A stretch of DNA of 64,000 nt from an uncultured Muribaculaceae bacterium (GTDB taxonomy: Bacteria; Bacteroidota; Bacteroidia; Bacteroidales; Muribaculaceae), in NCBI GenBank assembly GCA_910578035.1, contig CAJTOB010000005.1, positions 11,502-75,501 of the forward strand, given 5' to 3'. The notes under the pieces were generated by a model. That model had not been told where the DNA came from. It made no database searches and was given only the letters and a program-made list of their open reading frames with translations. A program made the translations under genes and the position numbers. Shown one piece after another: positions 16,988 to 26,204 of the stretch; the first letter of the stretch is position 1; the number at the start of each line of letters is the position of its first letter.

Positions 16988-17329
16988 CTAACTTGTAGCC
17001 TTGCTCAATAGTTCAAACGAATCTACATATATTTCTGTTATCGTGCGCTTGATGGCATTATGGTCTTCCCAGAAGCGTGTGCGGATTTTTCCCTCCACAA
17101 GCAGACGGGTGCCCTTTCTGATATATCGCTGGGCAAATTCGGCCGCCGGACCCCACATGACAATATTGTGCCATTCGGTGATGTCGGGCAACTCGACACG
17201 TGTACCCTCGGGGCCCCGACTTATCCGTTTTTCGTTGGTCGCGAGCGAAAACTCGGCTACGGTACTGCTGTCTACTATTCGGATTTTAGGGTCTTTGCCC
17301 ACATTTCCGAGCAAAATCACCTTGTTCAT
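16988..17329 (-). CDS. ssb: Short single-stranded DNA-binding protein
   Basis: The 113-residue protein is one OB fold: MNKVILLGNVGKDPKIR, the core VAEFSLATNEK, ITEWHNIVMWGPAAEFAQRYIRKGTRLLVEGKIRTR and the final strand ITEIYVDSFELL. This is the classic bacterial SSB pattern. It lacks the Gly/Pro-rich linker and the acidic DDxIPF tip that normally recruits partner proteins, so it is either an auxiliary SSB or a form whose interactions are lost; a full-length SSB is expected elsewhere. Its start overlaps the proC stop by 4 bp. Confidence 0.88.
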   Translation of the reverse strand: MNKVILLGNVGKDPKIRIVDSSTVAEFSLATNEKRISRGPEGTRVELPDITEWHNIVMWGPAAEFAQRYIRKGTRLLVEGKIRTRFWEDHNAIKRTITEIYVDSFELLSKATS

Positions 17330-18129
17330 TTCTTTACAGTGCTGTTTAAGCCGGAAACTACGGCAGCGCTGAACCCGCCTTCTTCCATTGCGTTGAGACC
17401 TCGTATTGTAATCCCTCCGGGGGTAGTCACACGGTCGATAAGCTCTTCGGGGTGAGCCGAATCCACCTCAAGCAGTTTCGACGTACCGGCAAGCACGGCC
17501 GTGGCGAGTTCGCGGGCCGTCTGAGGCGACAGCCCCATCTGCACACCGGCAAGCATATTGGCGCGCACATAGCGCAATGCATAGGCTATGCCGCACGACG
17601 ACAAGGCCATCGCAGCCGGAAAAAGACGCTCCGGCACTTCTACGGTTGTGCCCGTACACGAAAACAGCTTTTTGAGTTCCGCCAGACAATCAGCGCCGAC
17701 ACCGCTCCCACAGAGCAGATTGGCCGACCGTCCTACTGTTGCCGCAATATTGGGAAGCAGTCTGAACACGGCCGGTCGTTCGCCCTCGTCGCCGGTAAGC
17801 GCCTCCGAAAGTTCCGCCAGCGAAATAGCCGCCGCACACGAGCCTACCAGCGCAGGCTTTCGCCCCGGCAGTGTAGCCATATTGCGCGCTATCGGCAGGA
17901 CGGCATCGCCCTCGACACATATCAGCGCTATGTCGCAGCCCGAAAGAGCCTCGGGCAGCGATGTTGAGCAGACAAGCCCCGCAATGCCGGCGAAAGCTTT
18001 CAGACGACCCTCGCTGCGGTTATAGACAGACACATGCACACCCGACCTCACAAGACCGAGTGCCATGGCCGACCCGATATTGCCGGCGCCGACCACACAT
18101 ATTTTAACTTTATTATTTATAAACTCCAT
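17326..18129 (-). CDS. proC: Pyrroline-5-carboxylate reductase
   Basis: This 267-residue NAD(P)H-dependent enzyme performs the last step of proline synthesis. The N-terminal Rossmann motif is VCVVGAGNIGSAMALGLVRSG. The C-terminal dimerisation and substrate helices are recognisable: LSSCGIAYALRYVRANMLAGV, then GLSPQTARELATAVLAGTSKLL and VTTPGGITIRGLNAMEEGGF, equivalent to the family signature 'TSPGGTTxxGLxxLE'. Overlap of 4 bp with ssb shows coupling. It follows the patatin gene by 34 bp. Confidence 0.94.
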   Translation of the reverse strand: MEFINNKVKICVVGAGNIGSAMALGLVRSGVHVSVYNRSEGRLKAFAGIAGLVCSTSLPEALSGCDIALICVEGDAVLPIARNMATLPGRKPALVGSCAAAISLAELSEALTGDEGERPAVFRLLPNIAATVGRSANLLCGSGVGADCLAELKKLFSCTGTTVEVPERLFPAAMALSSCGIAYALRYVRANMLAGVQMGLSPQTARELATAVLAGTSKLLEVDSAHPEELIDRVTTPGGITIRGLNAMEEGGFSAAVVSGLNSTVKK

Positions 18130-18163
18130 TTGTGCCGATTAAAATATATGATAATGATAGATG

Positions 18164-20470
18164 TCACAGGAATTTCGGTGCCGGAAGATATATTCCGAAC
18201 GATATGCCGGCATTGAAGCGGCCCGGCGCCGATGTATAGTTGCAGTATGCGGCAATATCGCCGAATGGCAGCGAATAGACCACATCGAGTTCGCCGAAAA
18301 ACTCAGCCGAACTGAACCACGCTCCATAGCGCGCCTGCCCGTCGGCCCCGGCGCAGATACGCCGCATCGGCACGAAGGCATTCGCCGAAAAACGGGCCGA
18401 AAGCGAGTTGTTATACTTATAGACCGGCACCACCGCTGCGCCAATAAAACTATTTGCCCTGAAAGCCGGGCTGAATGCATTGTTCGAGGCCGGCGTCGGG
18501 TTATAGGCCGGAGCCGAGCCGATACTGGCGTCGTAGGCTCCAAGCAGCCCGCGGGTACTCAGCAGCACATGGCTCTCGAGGCCCAGTGCCCAGTGGCGGT
18601 GAAGGTCAAAGTAATTCTTCTGAACTACATCGACCTGAAGCCACGACTGATGGCGCGTGCCCTCATAGCCCGGTTGGCGCACATTGGCCGAGCCCAGAAG
18701 TCCGGCGGCCTTGGCCCGGAGCAGTCCTCCGGCCGTCGGATAGTTATAGGAATTGAGCGTAGACGCTTCGTAGCCGGCATATGCCTGCCCAAGAACGTAG
18801 TCTACATGATGACGGCCCGCACTCACACCATCGGTAGCCGACACATAGTATGTGTACCGCAACTTACCGGCGCCACCACCGATTTCGATACTGCCGCGCC
18901 GGCCGGCGGCTATAGCCCACCCCAGCTTGGCATAGTACTCGTGAGAGGTCATGAAAGTCGGTTCGTCATCACGGAAAAAGAGCTCTTCATTCTCATAGTA
19001 TTTCCGCCGCGATGCAAGTGCCCTGAAAATAAATGCCGACGGCGTGCCCGAGGCCAGAGTTAGGCGCCCGGAGAGCATTCCGGCCATATAACTCTGCCCT
19101 ATCCAGGCCTCGATATCCGTACTTGCCGAACTGAAACTCAGCGACGAATATCCGCCACGAAGATAGAGATAGCTATTGTTGCTTGAGGTGATGAATGCGC
19201 CTGCACCACCGTAGAATCTGCTCTTGGCCCGCGCTTCGACATCGAGATTGAACAGGCATGCGCTGTCGTCCTTGCACTCGGCGCCGACCCGCAGTATTTC
19301 CATGCGGCCCGACGACAGAGCACGGTAGAACGCCAGCCGAGCATGGTCTACACCAATGGTATCGCAGCCTTTAGACGGGCGAAAGAGATATTTTATATAT
19401 TCATTCTGACGTCGGCTGCCGCCTCGAACAGCCACACTGTCGAAACGCAGTTCCGGCACTGTGCTCTTGAACACAGCCCTGCGCAGGCTCACAGCATCTT
19501 TCGCCACACGGCCATGAACCCGGCCTTTGATGGAATCTATCATCTCCATACCGCGCGCATAACCGGCCTGATAGATTTCCGGGGCCTTATCCCAGTCGAG
19601 AAGGCCGAACCGACTCACATCTATACGCACTTTTATACCCGCCTCGGCCGGCACATCATAGCTCTGCTTGCGGCTCATAAGCAAATCGAGCTGGTCAAAA
19701 TAGCTGTTGGCCGGCCCCTTGGAGGCCGCCGACACATCAGAGCCTATAAGAATCGACGGAGCGAACTCGGTCATCATCACATCGACAGGAAAATTATCAT
19801 ACACGCCGCCGTCATACAAGGTCACACTGTCTATCTGTATTGCCTGGAACACAAGCGGAAAACTCATCGATGCGCGAATAGATTCCTCAAGTTTGCCCGA
19901 ACCCATCACCAGTTTGCGCTTGGCAACGACATCGGACGCCACGCAACGGAACGGAACGAAAAGCCGGTCGTAGTCGCCTCCGCACCGGGCTGTATAGGCT
20001 GCAAAAATCTGCATGAACCCGAAATTCATCGGCATAGGCGATATAAGCGACTGAGGATTGAATATATCGCGGGCCGTGCTGTCGCGCCGCCCCAGAGGCA
20101 TGGAGAACATCTGCGGCGAAGGTGCCTCGCGGGCAAAATAATACGTCAGCTCGGGGTCTGCCTTGCCTGCCGCCATATAGCTGAAATAGCGGCTATTGAT
20201 AAGTTCCATCATTTCATCGGGCGTATAGCCGCAGGCATACAGGCCGCCGACGATGGCACCCATCGACGTTCCCGTTATATAGTCTATGGGAATATCATTG
20301 TCTTCCAAAGCCTTGATAAGACCTATATGGGCGATACCCTTGGCACCGCCGCCGCTCAGCACCAGACCGACAGACTGGTGGCGCCCCTGCGCCGATACAG
20401 ACGCAGGGAGCACAGTCAGAAGGATGGATAGAAAGATATAACAGCACTTCACAGCCCTCATGGCTCGCAC
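18164..20470 (-). CDS. Patatin-like phospholipase fused to POTRA and Omp85-type barrel
   Basis: The 768-residue protein has signal peptide VKCCYIFLSILLTVLPASVSAQ followed by a patatin domain (about 30-230): oxyanion loop VLSGGGAKGIAHIG, nucleophile elbow GTSMGAIVGG and the catalytic Asp in LYDGGVYDNFP. Residues about 340-410 (LRFDSVAVRGGSRRQNEYIKYLF) look like one POTRA domain. The remainder is a beta-barrel ending in a terminal Leu after Phe (YLPAPKFL). This is the architecture of PlpD-type (type Vd) secreted lipases and their Bacteroidetes relatives: the barrel would anchor or translocate the lipase at the outer membrane. All catalytic residues are intact. Confidence 0.92.
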   Translation of the reverse strand: MRAMRAVKCCYIFLSILLTVLPASVSAQGRHQSVGLVLSGGGAKGIAHIGLIKALEDNDIPIDYITGTSMGAIVGGLYACGYTPDEMMELINSRYFSYMAAGKADPELTYYFAREAPSPQMFSMPLGRRDSTARDIFNPQSLISPMPMNFGFMQIFAAYTARCGGDYDRLFVPFRCVASDVVAKRKLVMGSGKLEESIRASMSFPLVFQAIQIDSVTLYDGGVYDNFPVDVMMTEFAPSILIGSDVSAASKGPANSYFDQLDLLMSRKQSYDVPAEAGIKVRIDVSRFGLLDWDKAPEIYQAGYARGMEMIDSIKGRVHGRVAKDAVSLRRAVFKSTVPELRFDSVAVRGGSRRQNEYIKYLFRPSKGCDTIGVDHARLAFYRALSSGRMEILRVGAECKDDSACLFNLDVEARAKSRFYGGAGAFITSSNNSYLYLRGGYSSLSFSSASTDIEAWIGQSYMAGMLSGRLTLASGTPSAFIFRALASRRKYYENEELFFRDDEPTFMTSHEYYAKLGWAIAAGRRGSIEIGGGAGKLRYTYYVSATDGVSAGRHHVDYVLGQAYAGYEASTLNSYNYPTAGGLLRAKAAGLLGSANVRQPGYEGTRHQSWLQVDVVQKNYFDLHRHWALGLESHVLLSTRGLLGAYDASIGSAPAYNPTPASNNAFSPAFRANSFIGAAVVPVYKYNNSLSARFSANAFVPMRRICAGADGQARYGAWFSSAEFFGELDVVYSLPFGDIAAYCNYTSAPGRFNAGISFGIYLPAPKFL

Positions 20471-20537
20471 AATAGATGATGATAAATAGTTGAAATGTTA
20501 TGGCTTTAGATTACAACGCCGCGCACGCACGCTTTGT

Positions 20538-21767
20538 TCACATGCCCGAGCCTGAAATAAAGCTGTCTTTGAAACCGAGAAAATACAACACCCCGTCGAG
20601 ACCGATGGTCGATATAGACTGGCGTGCTGTCTGTTTCACTTTAGGCTTTGCATGGAAAGCTATGCCCAGACCGGCGGTAGAAAGCATCGGGAGGTCATTG
20701 GCACCGTCGCCTACGGCAATAGTCTGCGCTATGTCTATGTTCTCGACCTGAGCTATGATGCGAAGCAGTTCGGCCTTGCGCTTGCCGTCGACGATATCGC
20801 CGACATATCGGCCCGTAAGCTTGCCGTCGGCAATCTCCAGTTCATTGGCATACACATAGTCGAAACCGAATTTCTGGCGCAGATAGTTGCCGAAATAGGT
20901 AAAACCGCCCGACAGGATAGCAGTCTTATAGCCGGTGCGCTTGAGCACCTGCATCATACGTTCCACACCCTCGGTAATAGGCAGATTCTCGGCTATCTCG
21001 CGCATCACACTCTCGTCCAGACCTTTCAAAAGAGCCACACGTCGGGCAAAACTCTCGCTGAAATCGATTTCACCGCGCATGGCGCTCTCGGTGATAGCCC
21101 GCACCTCGGCCCCGACACCGGCGCGGTCGGCAAGCTCGTCGATTACCTCGGTCTCGATAAGAGTCGAGTCCATATCGAAGCAGATGAGCCGGCGGCAACG
21201 GCGGAACACATTGTCCTCCTGCAGCGAAATATCAAACTCCTCGCTCTGTGAAATCTGAAGAAAACGCGAGCGCATCGACTGGATATCGTGCGGATTGCCT
21301 CGAACGGAAAACTCGACGCACGACTTCGAGCGCGGCTCCTCGTTATCACGCAGCGGCACTCGGCCTGTCAGACGCTGAATACCGTCGATATTCAGCTCTT
21401 GCCGGGCTATCTCGTCAGTCACCAGCGCTATATGCCGCGCCGTGAGCCGACGCCCCAGAATGGTTATAATCCAGCGGTTCTTGCCCTGCATCGACACCCA
21501 CTCCTCATAGTCGGCTATACTGATAGGCGTAAATCTGATTTTAACATTCAGTTCATATGCCTTAAACAGCAAATCCTTCATGATATCGCCAGACTGCTTC
21601 GACGTCGTGCGGAAAAGTATGCCAAGCGACAGTGAATGATGAATGTCCGCCTGGCCGATATCAAGAATATTGGCATCATGGCGCGCCAGTATATCTGTCA
21701 GCGCAGAAGTCACTCCCGGGCGGTCATAACCCGATATATTTATAAGAATCAGTTCGATATTATCCAT
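20538..21767 (-). CDS. serB: Phosphoserine phosphatase with N-terminal ACT domains
   Basis: The 409-residue enzyme performs the last step of serine biosynthesis. Residues 1-190 form two ACT-like regulatory domains (ELILINISGYDRPGVTSALTDIL; RWIITILGRRLTARHIALVTDEI), typical for serine feedback. The C-terminal HAD domain has motif I FDMDSTLIETEVIDELA with nucleophile Asp, motif II ILSGGFTYFG, the motif III lysine region, and motif IV VGDGANDLPML. It has its own -7 box at 21790-21797 and heads a run of same-strand genes (patatin, proC, ssb, peptidase, ribD). Confidence 0.95.
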   Translation of the reverse strand: MDNIELILINISGYDRPGVTSALTDILARHDANILDIGQADIHHSLSLGILFRTTSKQSGDIMKDLLFKAYELNVKIRFTPISIADYEEWVSMQGKNRWIITILGRRLTARHIALVTDEIARQELNIDGIQRLTGRVPLRDNEEPRSKSCVEFSVRGNPHDIQSMRSRFLQISQSEEFDISLQEDNVFRRCRRLICFDMDSTLIETEVIDELADRAGVGAEVRAITESAMRGEIDFSESFARRVALLKGLDESVMREIAENLPITEGVERMMQVLKRTGYKTAILSGGFTYFGNYLRQKFGFDYVYANELEIADGKLTGRYVGDIVDGKRKAELLRIIAQVENIDIAQTIAVGDGANDLPMLSTAGLGIAFHAKPKVKQTARQSISTIGLDGVLYFLGFKDSFISGSGM

Positions 21768-21789
21768 CTTAAAAAAAACGTTTTCGCCG

Positions 21790-21797
21790 CAAAATTA
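21790..21797 (-). promoter_or_regulatory. Putative -7 box of serB
   Basis: The minus strand reads TAATTTTG, a perfect TAnnTTTG. The start is expected near 21784, 17 nt from the ATG. The -33 element is ATTG at 22 nt, a weak match. Confidence 0.5.
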
Positions 21798-21950
21798 CGC
21801 AAAAATCCCCTACTATCGACAATGTAGCCCAAGTCAATTGGACTCACCACATTATACCATTCCATTGTTTGGCCTGTTTTTCTTTCGGCTGTTGGGCTGA
21901 ATGTAAGACCCGGAAGCAATGAAATGGGAAAGCGTCCTCGAGGCTAACCG

Positions 21951-23450
21951 TTATTTTTTCAGGAGGTAGCGGGATATCATGGCACGGAGGGAGCCTTCGT
22001 CTAAGCTTCTGACTCCGTTCAGAAGCAAGGATTCGTATTCGGGGCATGAATTGTTGATCACATACTTGGATAGCCTCCCGTCTATATCGGCAAGCAGATG
22101 GAAACTGCCACTTCTGTAAGCCATCTCAATCCGCGCTTGTGCTACCTTATGGCCGTCGGAGGTCTCAAACTCCACCGCTGCTATTGGTGCAAGATACCCC
22201 CAGCGTTCAAGATTCTGCTCGATGGCATCGCTCATTCGGGCAATCCATTCAGGTCTTATACGCTCTTCCGTCGCGATATCCCTGAAACACATCAACTCAG
22301 CAGCAATACCGTCGATCAGGCGTGCTGCATCTTTAATGCCGTTGGTCTCAGCAAAGGCAAGGACTGTTTCTTTTGAAATGTTGCGACGGCAACCTCCAAT
22401 CGTCATGCAATGCTCCGTATTTCCGCGCCAGCCTCCCGTATCATAAATAAAAGTCATATCATAGGCCGGAGACAGGCTCCAATGCCCCGCCCTATTCATG
22501 ATGAACGAGAAATTCTTATGATGGTCATCAGTATTATTGCCGATGATATTGAACACCATGCGACGGAACAGTTGCTCCATAGCCTCATATGGAAGTTTCA
22601 AAGCACGGGCAAGTTCAAACAGCGCCTCATAGGAGTCGGCGTCGGGCAACATCGCTGCAAGGGTCTGCACATGGAGCTTGTCACCCTGACTGTCGCGGTC
22701 AAAACGCTTTGTCAGGAAGTGCATCCGATTCTCGACCGTAAGCAACCGACTCGGCATCATGTCTATACCACAAGCAAGGGCAAGACGGTAAAAAACATAT
22801 TCGGTCCTGGCTGTATCGCGCTCGGGCATGTCGAACTTCACGATACAATAATCGTGGTCTTTGAGCCCTGCAATCTGCCCCGACCTTATGCAGCCGTCCT
22901 TTCGACTGATTGCCAGGAGCGCTTTGGCCTGACGACCGCCAACCGAAGACCCAACCGCTATCAATGCTTTCATTGTCAGTTCCTCGTCGGGAGATATTAT
23001 GGCGTCTTCACGCTCAAGCAATATCCTCTCGGCCAAATCAGCGATAGCGGAGATATCAACATGGTCGTTTTTTAGCCTTATAGCCTCCTGTGGCTGAAAC
23101 TCAAGAGCACCCATACCCCTCACACCGATGAACGCCAGCTTGTCGCAGACACTGATTTCACGATTCGATATCTTGTTGGCCGTCCGCCACTGCTCAAAAA
23201 GTTCGTTGCCCCATGAATCGGGCAATGAGTCGGATATAAACGGCGGCACACCATCGTAAGGCGGCCGGTCCTCGCCATATACAGGCAACTTTCCAGCAAG
23301 CATATCAGCGGGAAACCCGACTGGAAACGCCGCCTTAATTTCATCGGTAAGAGCCGGGCTGAAATAGAAGAAAGACGGCCTACCGCTTGTATCGGACGAA
23401 AGCGTACCGATTTCTATGCCCCACATATATACTTTTACGCTGTGCCTCAT
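21951..23450 (-). CDS. hipA: HipA-type serine/threonine kinase toxin
   Basis: This 499-residue protein has the HipA layout: an N-terminal beta domain (VYMWGIEIGTLSSDTSGRPSFFYF, then FISDSLPDSWGNELFEQW), the glycine-rich ATP loop GSSVGGRQAKALLAI, the catalytic loop IIGNNTDDHHKNFSFIMN and the metal-binding YDMTFIYDT. Characterised HipA kinases phosphorylate targets such as a tRNA synthetase, arresting translation and causing persistence. The C-terminus has an extra region (residues about 415-499) with DIDGRLSKYVINN that I do not recognise. It overlaps the antitoxin gene by 4 bp, the usual order hipB then hipA. Confidence 0.92.
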   Translation of the reverse strand: MRHSVKVYMWGIEIGTLSSDTSGRPSFFYFSPALTDEIKAAFPVGFPADMLAGKLPVYGEDRPPYDGVPPFISDSLPDSWGNELFEQWRTANKISNREISVCDKLAFIGVRGMGALEFQPQEAIRLKNDHVDISAIADLAERILLEREDAIISPDEELTMKALIAVGSSVGGRQAKALLAISRKDGCIRSGQIAGLKDHDYCIVKFDMPERDTARTEYVFYRLALACGIDMMPSRLLTVENRMHFLTKRFDRDSQGDKLHVQTLAAMLPDADSYEALFELARALKLPYEAMEQLFRRMVFNIIGNNTDDHHKNFSFIMNRAGHWSLSPAYDMTFIYDTGGWRGNTEHCMTIGGCRRNISKETVLAFAETNGIKDAARLIDGIAAELMCFRDIATEERIRPEWIARMSDAIEQNLERWGYLAPIAAVEFETSDGHKVAQARIEMAYRSGSFHLLADIDGRLSKYVINNSCPEYESLLLNGVRSLDEGSLRAMISRYLLKK

Positions 23451-23779
23451 AGCTTTTCTTTAGAAGGTTTTACCCGCTGCTTCGGTTTGCCGCCCCTCAT
23501 GTCAAGATAAGGTGAAGGCGGCAAGGCCGGAAATATTTCCTCTATCGGTTCAAGCATTCCGACGCATCGCATCAAGGCAAGGAGAACGCCCAGCGAGATA
23601 TTGGAGGCCCTTCCGGTTTCGAACTTATGGATTGTCGCAAGCGATAAGCCGGTCTTTAATGCTACGTCCTGCTGTGTGAGGTCCATGCGCAGACGATACT
23701 GCCGGAACCGCAATCCAAGCATTCCAACAATCTCCGCATCGGACATTGCATAAATAGTATTATTATACAGCTTATCCAT
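23447..23779 (-). CDS. hipB: HipB-like helix-turn-helix antitoxin
   Basis: This 110-residue protein has an HTH_3/Cro-type DNA-binding domain in residues 15-75 (GLRFRQYRLRMDLTQQDVALKTGLSLATIHKFETGRASNISLGVLLALMRC). Such antitoxins dimerise, bind an operator and hold HipA inactive. The C-terminal tail is basic and Pro-rich (RGGKPKQRVKPSKEKL). Its promoter overlaps a palindrome (23787-23819), supporting autoregulation. The 4-bp overlap with hipA ensures coupled synthesis. Confidence 0.9.
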   Translation of the reverse strand: MDKLYNNTIYAMSDAEIVGMLGLRFRQYRLRMDLTQQDVALKTGLSLATIHKFETGRASNISLGVLLALMRCVGMLEPIEEIFPALPPSPYLDMRGGKPKQRVKPSKEKL

Positions 23780-23786
23780 AAAACAA

Positions 23787-23819
23787 GCGATTAAACTATA
23801 AAATAATATAGTTTATCGC
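23787..23819. promoter_or_regulatory. Palindromic operator of hipBA
   Basis: AAACTATA (23793-23800) and TATAGTTT (23807-23814) are perfect half-sites 6 bp apart, and the arms extend to GCGAT/ATCGC with a one-base offset. The site covers the predicted start (about 23813) and early transcribed region, just downstream of the -7 box, so a bound HipB dimer would block transcription. Confidence 0.75.
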
Positions 23820-23849
23820 AAAGATAGACATTTCACGGCAAGCTGCAAA
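23819..23849 (-). promoter_or_regulatory. hipBA promoter
   Basis: On the minus strand TTTG (23846-23849), a 19-nt spacer and TATCTTTG (23819-23826) match the Bacteroidales consensus fully. The start is near 23813, giving a leader of about 35 nt. Confidence 0.75.
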
Positions 23850-23859
23850 ATTTTTCGCC

Positions 23860-25329
23860 TCAGAACTGGAAGTAGATGAACGGTGTGACAGACTCTGAGC
23901 GAAGCTCGAGCACGAGCTGCACCACCACGATAAAAATGAGGAGCTTGACCAGCCACGGACTACGCACGAACCATGCAAGAGCCGAATCCCAGAAGCGTGT
24001 CGGCAGACAGTGGGCAACGACTATCACGAGCATGAGTATGAGCCAGAGAGTACGCGCCGAGGCAAACGCCGGGATATAGGCAAGCGAAAAGTCGCGGAAG
24101 ACACTGCTGATTACCGTCCACGAATCGGCCCATGAATCGGCCCGAAAGAAAACCCACAGAAGCGCCACAACAGTCATGGTGATGAACCACGACAGCGCCT
24201 TTACCGGCCACGAATCGCCGAGACGGCCGAGCCAGGGCTTGCTCGCCTTGTGCACCGCAAGCCCGGCGCCATGCATCGCACCCCAGAATACGAACTTCCA
24301 TGCCGCACCGTGCCACAGGCCGCCGATGAGCATCGTAGCGAAATTGTTGACATACGTCCGCGCCGTACCCTTCCGGTTGCCGCCCAGCGGTATATAGATA
24401 TAATCGCGCAGCCATGTAGACAGCGATATATGCCATCTGCGCCAGAAATCGGTGAGATTCTGCGCCTTATAGGGGAAATTAAAGTTCTTGGCAAGCTTGA
24501 AACCCATGATGAGCGCTACGCCGATAGCCATATCGGAATAGCCAGAGAAATCGCAGTAAATCTGCATCGTATAGCCGATTATACCCATAAGAGTCTCGAA
24601 GCCGGAGTAGCCGCCGGGCGTCTGAAAGATAAGGTCGTTATACTGAGCTATATAGTCGGCTATTATGGCCTTTTTCACCACCCCGAGTATAATCAGCCAA
24701 AGACCGGTATATACCTCCGTGCGCGTAGCGTGCCGGTTTTCTCGTATCTGAGGCAAAAAATAGTCGGCCCGCACTATCGGGCCGGCCACAAGCGCCGGAA
24801 AGAACGAAAGGAAAAATGCATACTCGAGCCATGTGGCCGTCGGCGCTACACGACCCTTGTAAACATCTATTATATAGCTCACCGACTGAAAGGTGTAGAA
24901 CGAAATGCCGACAGGAAGCACCAGCTCGAGGGGCTGGAAATTGCCCCCCACCATGGCATTGATATTCCACAGAAAGAAATTGGCATATTTGAAATAGGCG
25001 AGTATGCCAAGCGAGAGAATCAGCGACACCGCCACACACCCGCGCCGGAAAGCACGGCTCCGCCCGGGGTGACTCATAAGATGCGACAGCCACCAGTCGA
25101 CCAGCGACGTGCCCGCAAGCATGAGCACAAACCAGCCGCTGCTCTTATAATAGAAAAAGAAACTGAAAGCCACAACGAAAACCACCATCTGCCACAGACG
25201 GCGGCGCAACAGCCCGTAGAGCGGCATGAACACCAGAAACAGCGCCCAGAATGTGCCCGAAGAGAACAGCATCGGGGCCGAAGGGTCATAGCTCAGAAAA
25301 CGGCCTATATTATGCAGAATCTCGCTCAT
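23860..25329 (-). CDS. MBOAT-family O-acyltransferase (AlgI-like)
   Basis: This 489-residue inner-membrane protein has about ten hydrophobic helices. The MBOAT signature is present: NLTDFWRRWHISLSTWLRDYIYIPLGG and the active-site region LIGGLWHGAAWKFVFWGAMHGAGL, containing the conserved catalytic His. Members move acyl (usually acetyl) groups across the membrane for O-acylation of peptidoglycan, alginate or other surface glycans. The start overlaps the stop of the SGNH-hydrolase gene by 4 bp; that extracytoplasmic partner would complete the transfer, as AlgJ/AlgX or PatB do. The acceptor polymer is unknown. Confidence 0.92.
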   Translation of the reverse strand: MSEILHNIGRFLSYDPSAPMLFSSGTFWALFLVFMPLYGLLRRRLWQMVVFVVAFSFFFYYKSSGWFVLMLAGTSLVDWWLSHLMSHPGRSRAFRRGCVAVSLILSLGILAYFKYANFFLWNINAMVGGNFQPLELVLPVGISFYTFQSVSYIIDVYKGRVAPTATWLEYAFFLSFFPALVAGPIVRADYFLPQIRENRHATRTEVYTGLWLIILGVVKKAIIADYIAQYNDLIFQTPGGYSGFETLMGIIGYTMQIYCDFSGYSDMAIGVALIMGFKLAKNFNFPYKAQNLTDFWRRWHISLSTWLRDYIYIPLGGNRKGTARTYVNNFATMLIGGLWHGAAWKFVFWGAMHGAGLAVHKASKPWLGRLGDSWPVKALSWFITMTVVALLWVFFRADSWADSWTVISSVFRDFSLAYIPAFASARTLWLILMLVIVVAHCLPTRFWDSALAWFVRSPWLVKLLIFIVVVQLVLELRSESVTPFIYFQF

Positions 25330-26123
25330 TTTTCAGACGGCTGATGGACGAATATACGCTTGGCCCGGCCCGAAGCCTTCTCGGGCACCTCCATGCGGAT
25401 AGGGTGGAAACTATGCTCGGGCATCCAGCGCGCCACACTGTCCATCCACAGCGCAGCCGAGCTGCGTGTAGGATGCGCGCCGTCCTTGCTACGCTCAAAA
25501 TGCATGCCGTCGCTCAGAAAGAAACCGCCCTTGGCAGCTTCAGACGCCACAAGGCCGTTGATACCCGTATCAGGCTTCCAGTTAGGCGGACCAATCCATA
25601 CATACGGTATAGTATCTATGTCGGCAAGAATCTTCTTCACATATCCCCGACGCTTATTCGCAATATCCGGCACAAAAAGCTCGTTTGCGCCCAGACACAC
25701 GAACACATAATCAGGGTGAACCGTATCGATATAATGACGAAGCTTATCAGAACGCCCCCACACCTCCGATGTAGAACTATACCATATGACAGTATAAAGC
25801 GTATGGCCGTTTTTCTCGGCATAGGCCGCCAGACGCGGCCCAAGACCCTCAAGCATCGAATCGCCGATAAACAATATAGTCTTCGCCGTCGTATCGCACG
25901 GCACAGGGAAAGCCGGCGCCTCCTCCGCCACAATCGCAGCCGTATCCGAAAGCTGATTCTCAAACACATCTTCAACTTCTTCTACAGCCAGAAGCGACGG
26001 TACAATCTCCGACGACTTCAACTTATGACCGCCTATTTCGGGCATATCGAAAGCCGAGGCAGCCGCAAAAAGCGCGAACGCCGCCAAAAAAAGCAACCAC
26101 AAAGCCGTATAATGCCGTTTCAC
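25326..26123 (-). CDS. SGNH/GDSL-family hydrolase, partner of the MBOAT acyltransferase
   Basis: This 265-residue protein has an N-terminal membrane span or uncleaved signal (HYTALWLLFLAAFALFAAASAF), then an extracytoplasmic SGNH domain. Block I is ILFIGDSMLEGLG with the catalytic Ser, block III is VCLGANEL, and block V is SDGMHFERSKDGAHPT with a His. It is coupled by overlap to the MBOAT gene, so an acetyl-transfer role in the periplasm is likely, by analogy with two-component O-acetylation systems. The mature N-terminus carries a low-complexity linker before the domain. Confidence 0.87.
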   Translation of the reverse strand: MKRHYTALWLLFLAAFALFAAASAFDMPEIGGHKLKSSEIVPSLLAVEEVEDVFENQLSDTAAIVAEEAPAFPVPCDTTAKTILFIGDSMLEGLGPRLAAYAEKNGHTLYTVIWYSSTSEVWGRSDKLRHYIDTVHPDYVFVCLGANELFVPDIANKRRGYVKKILADIDTIPYVWIGPPNWKPDTGINGLVASEAAKGGFFLSDGMHFERSKDGAHPTRSSAALWMDSVARWMPEHSFHPIRMEVPEKASGRAKRIFVHQPSEK

Positions 26124-26204
26124 GATACCAATATCAAGATGAAGTTAAAAAAAACATCCGAACCATTCTCAAAAACACCCACACCTCCCAAATAGTTGAA
26201 CACC

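Noticed and set aside
21888..21901. Third copy of the GGGCTGAC stop-adjacent repeat
   Set aside because: GCTGTTGGGCTGA matches the start of the repeat but has one unit only, and lies about 50 nt from the hipA stop in the opposite orientation, so I do not count it as a family member.
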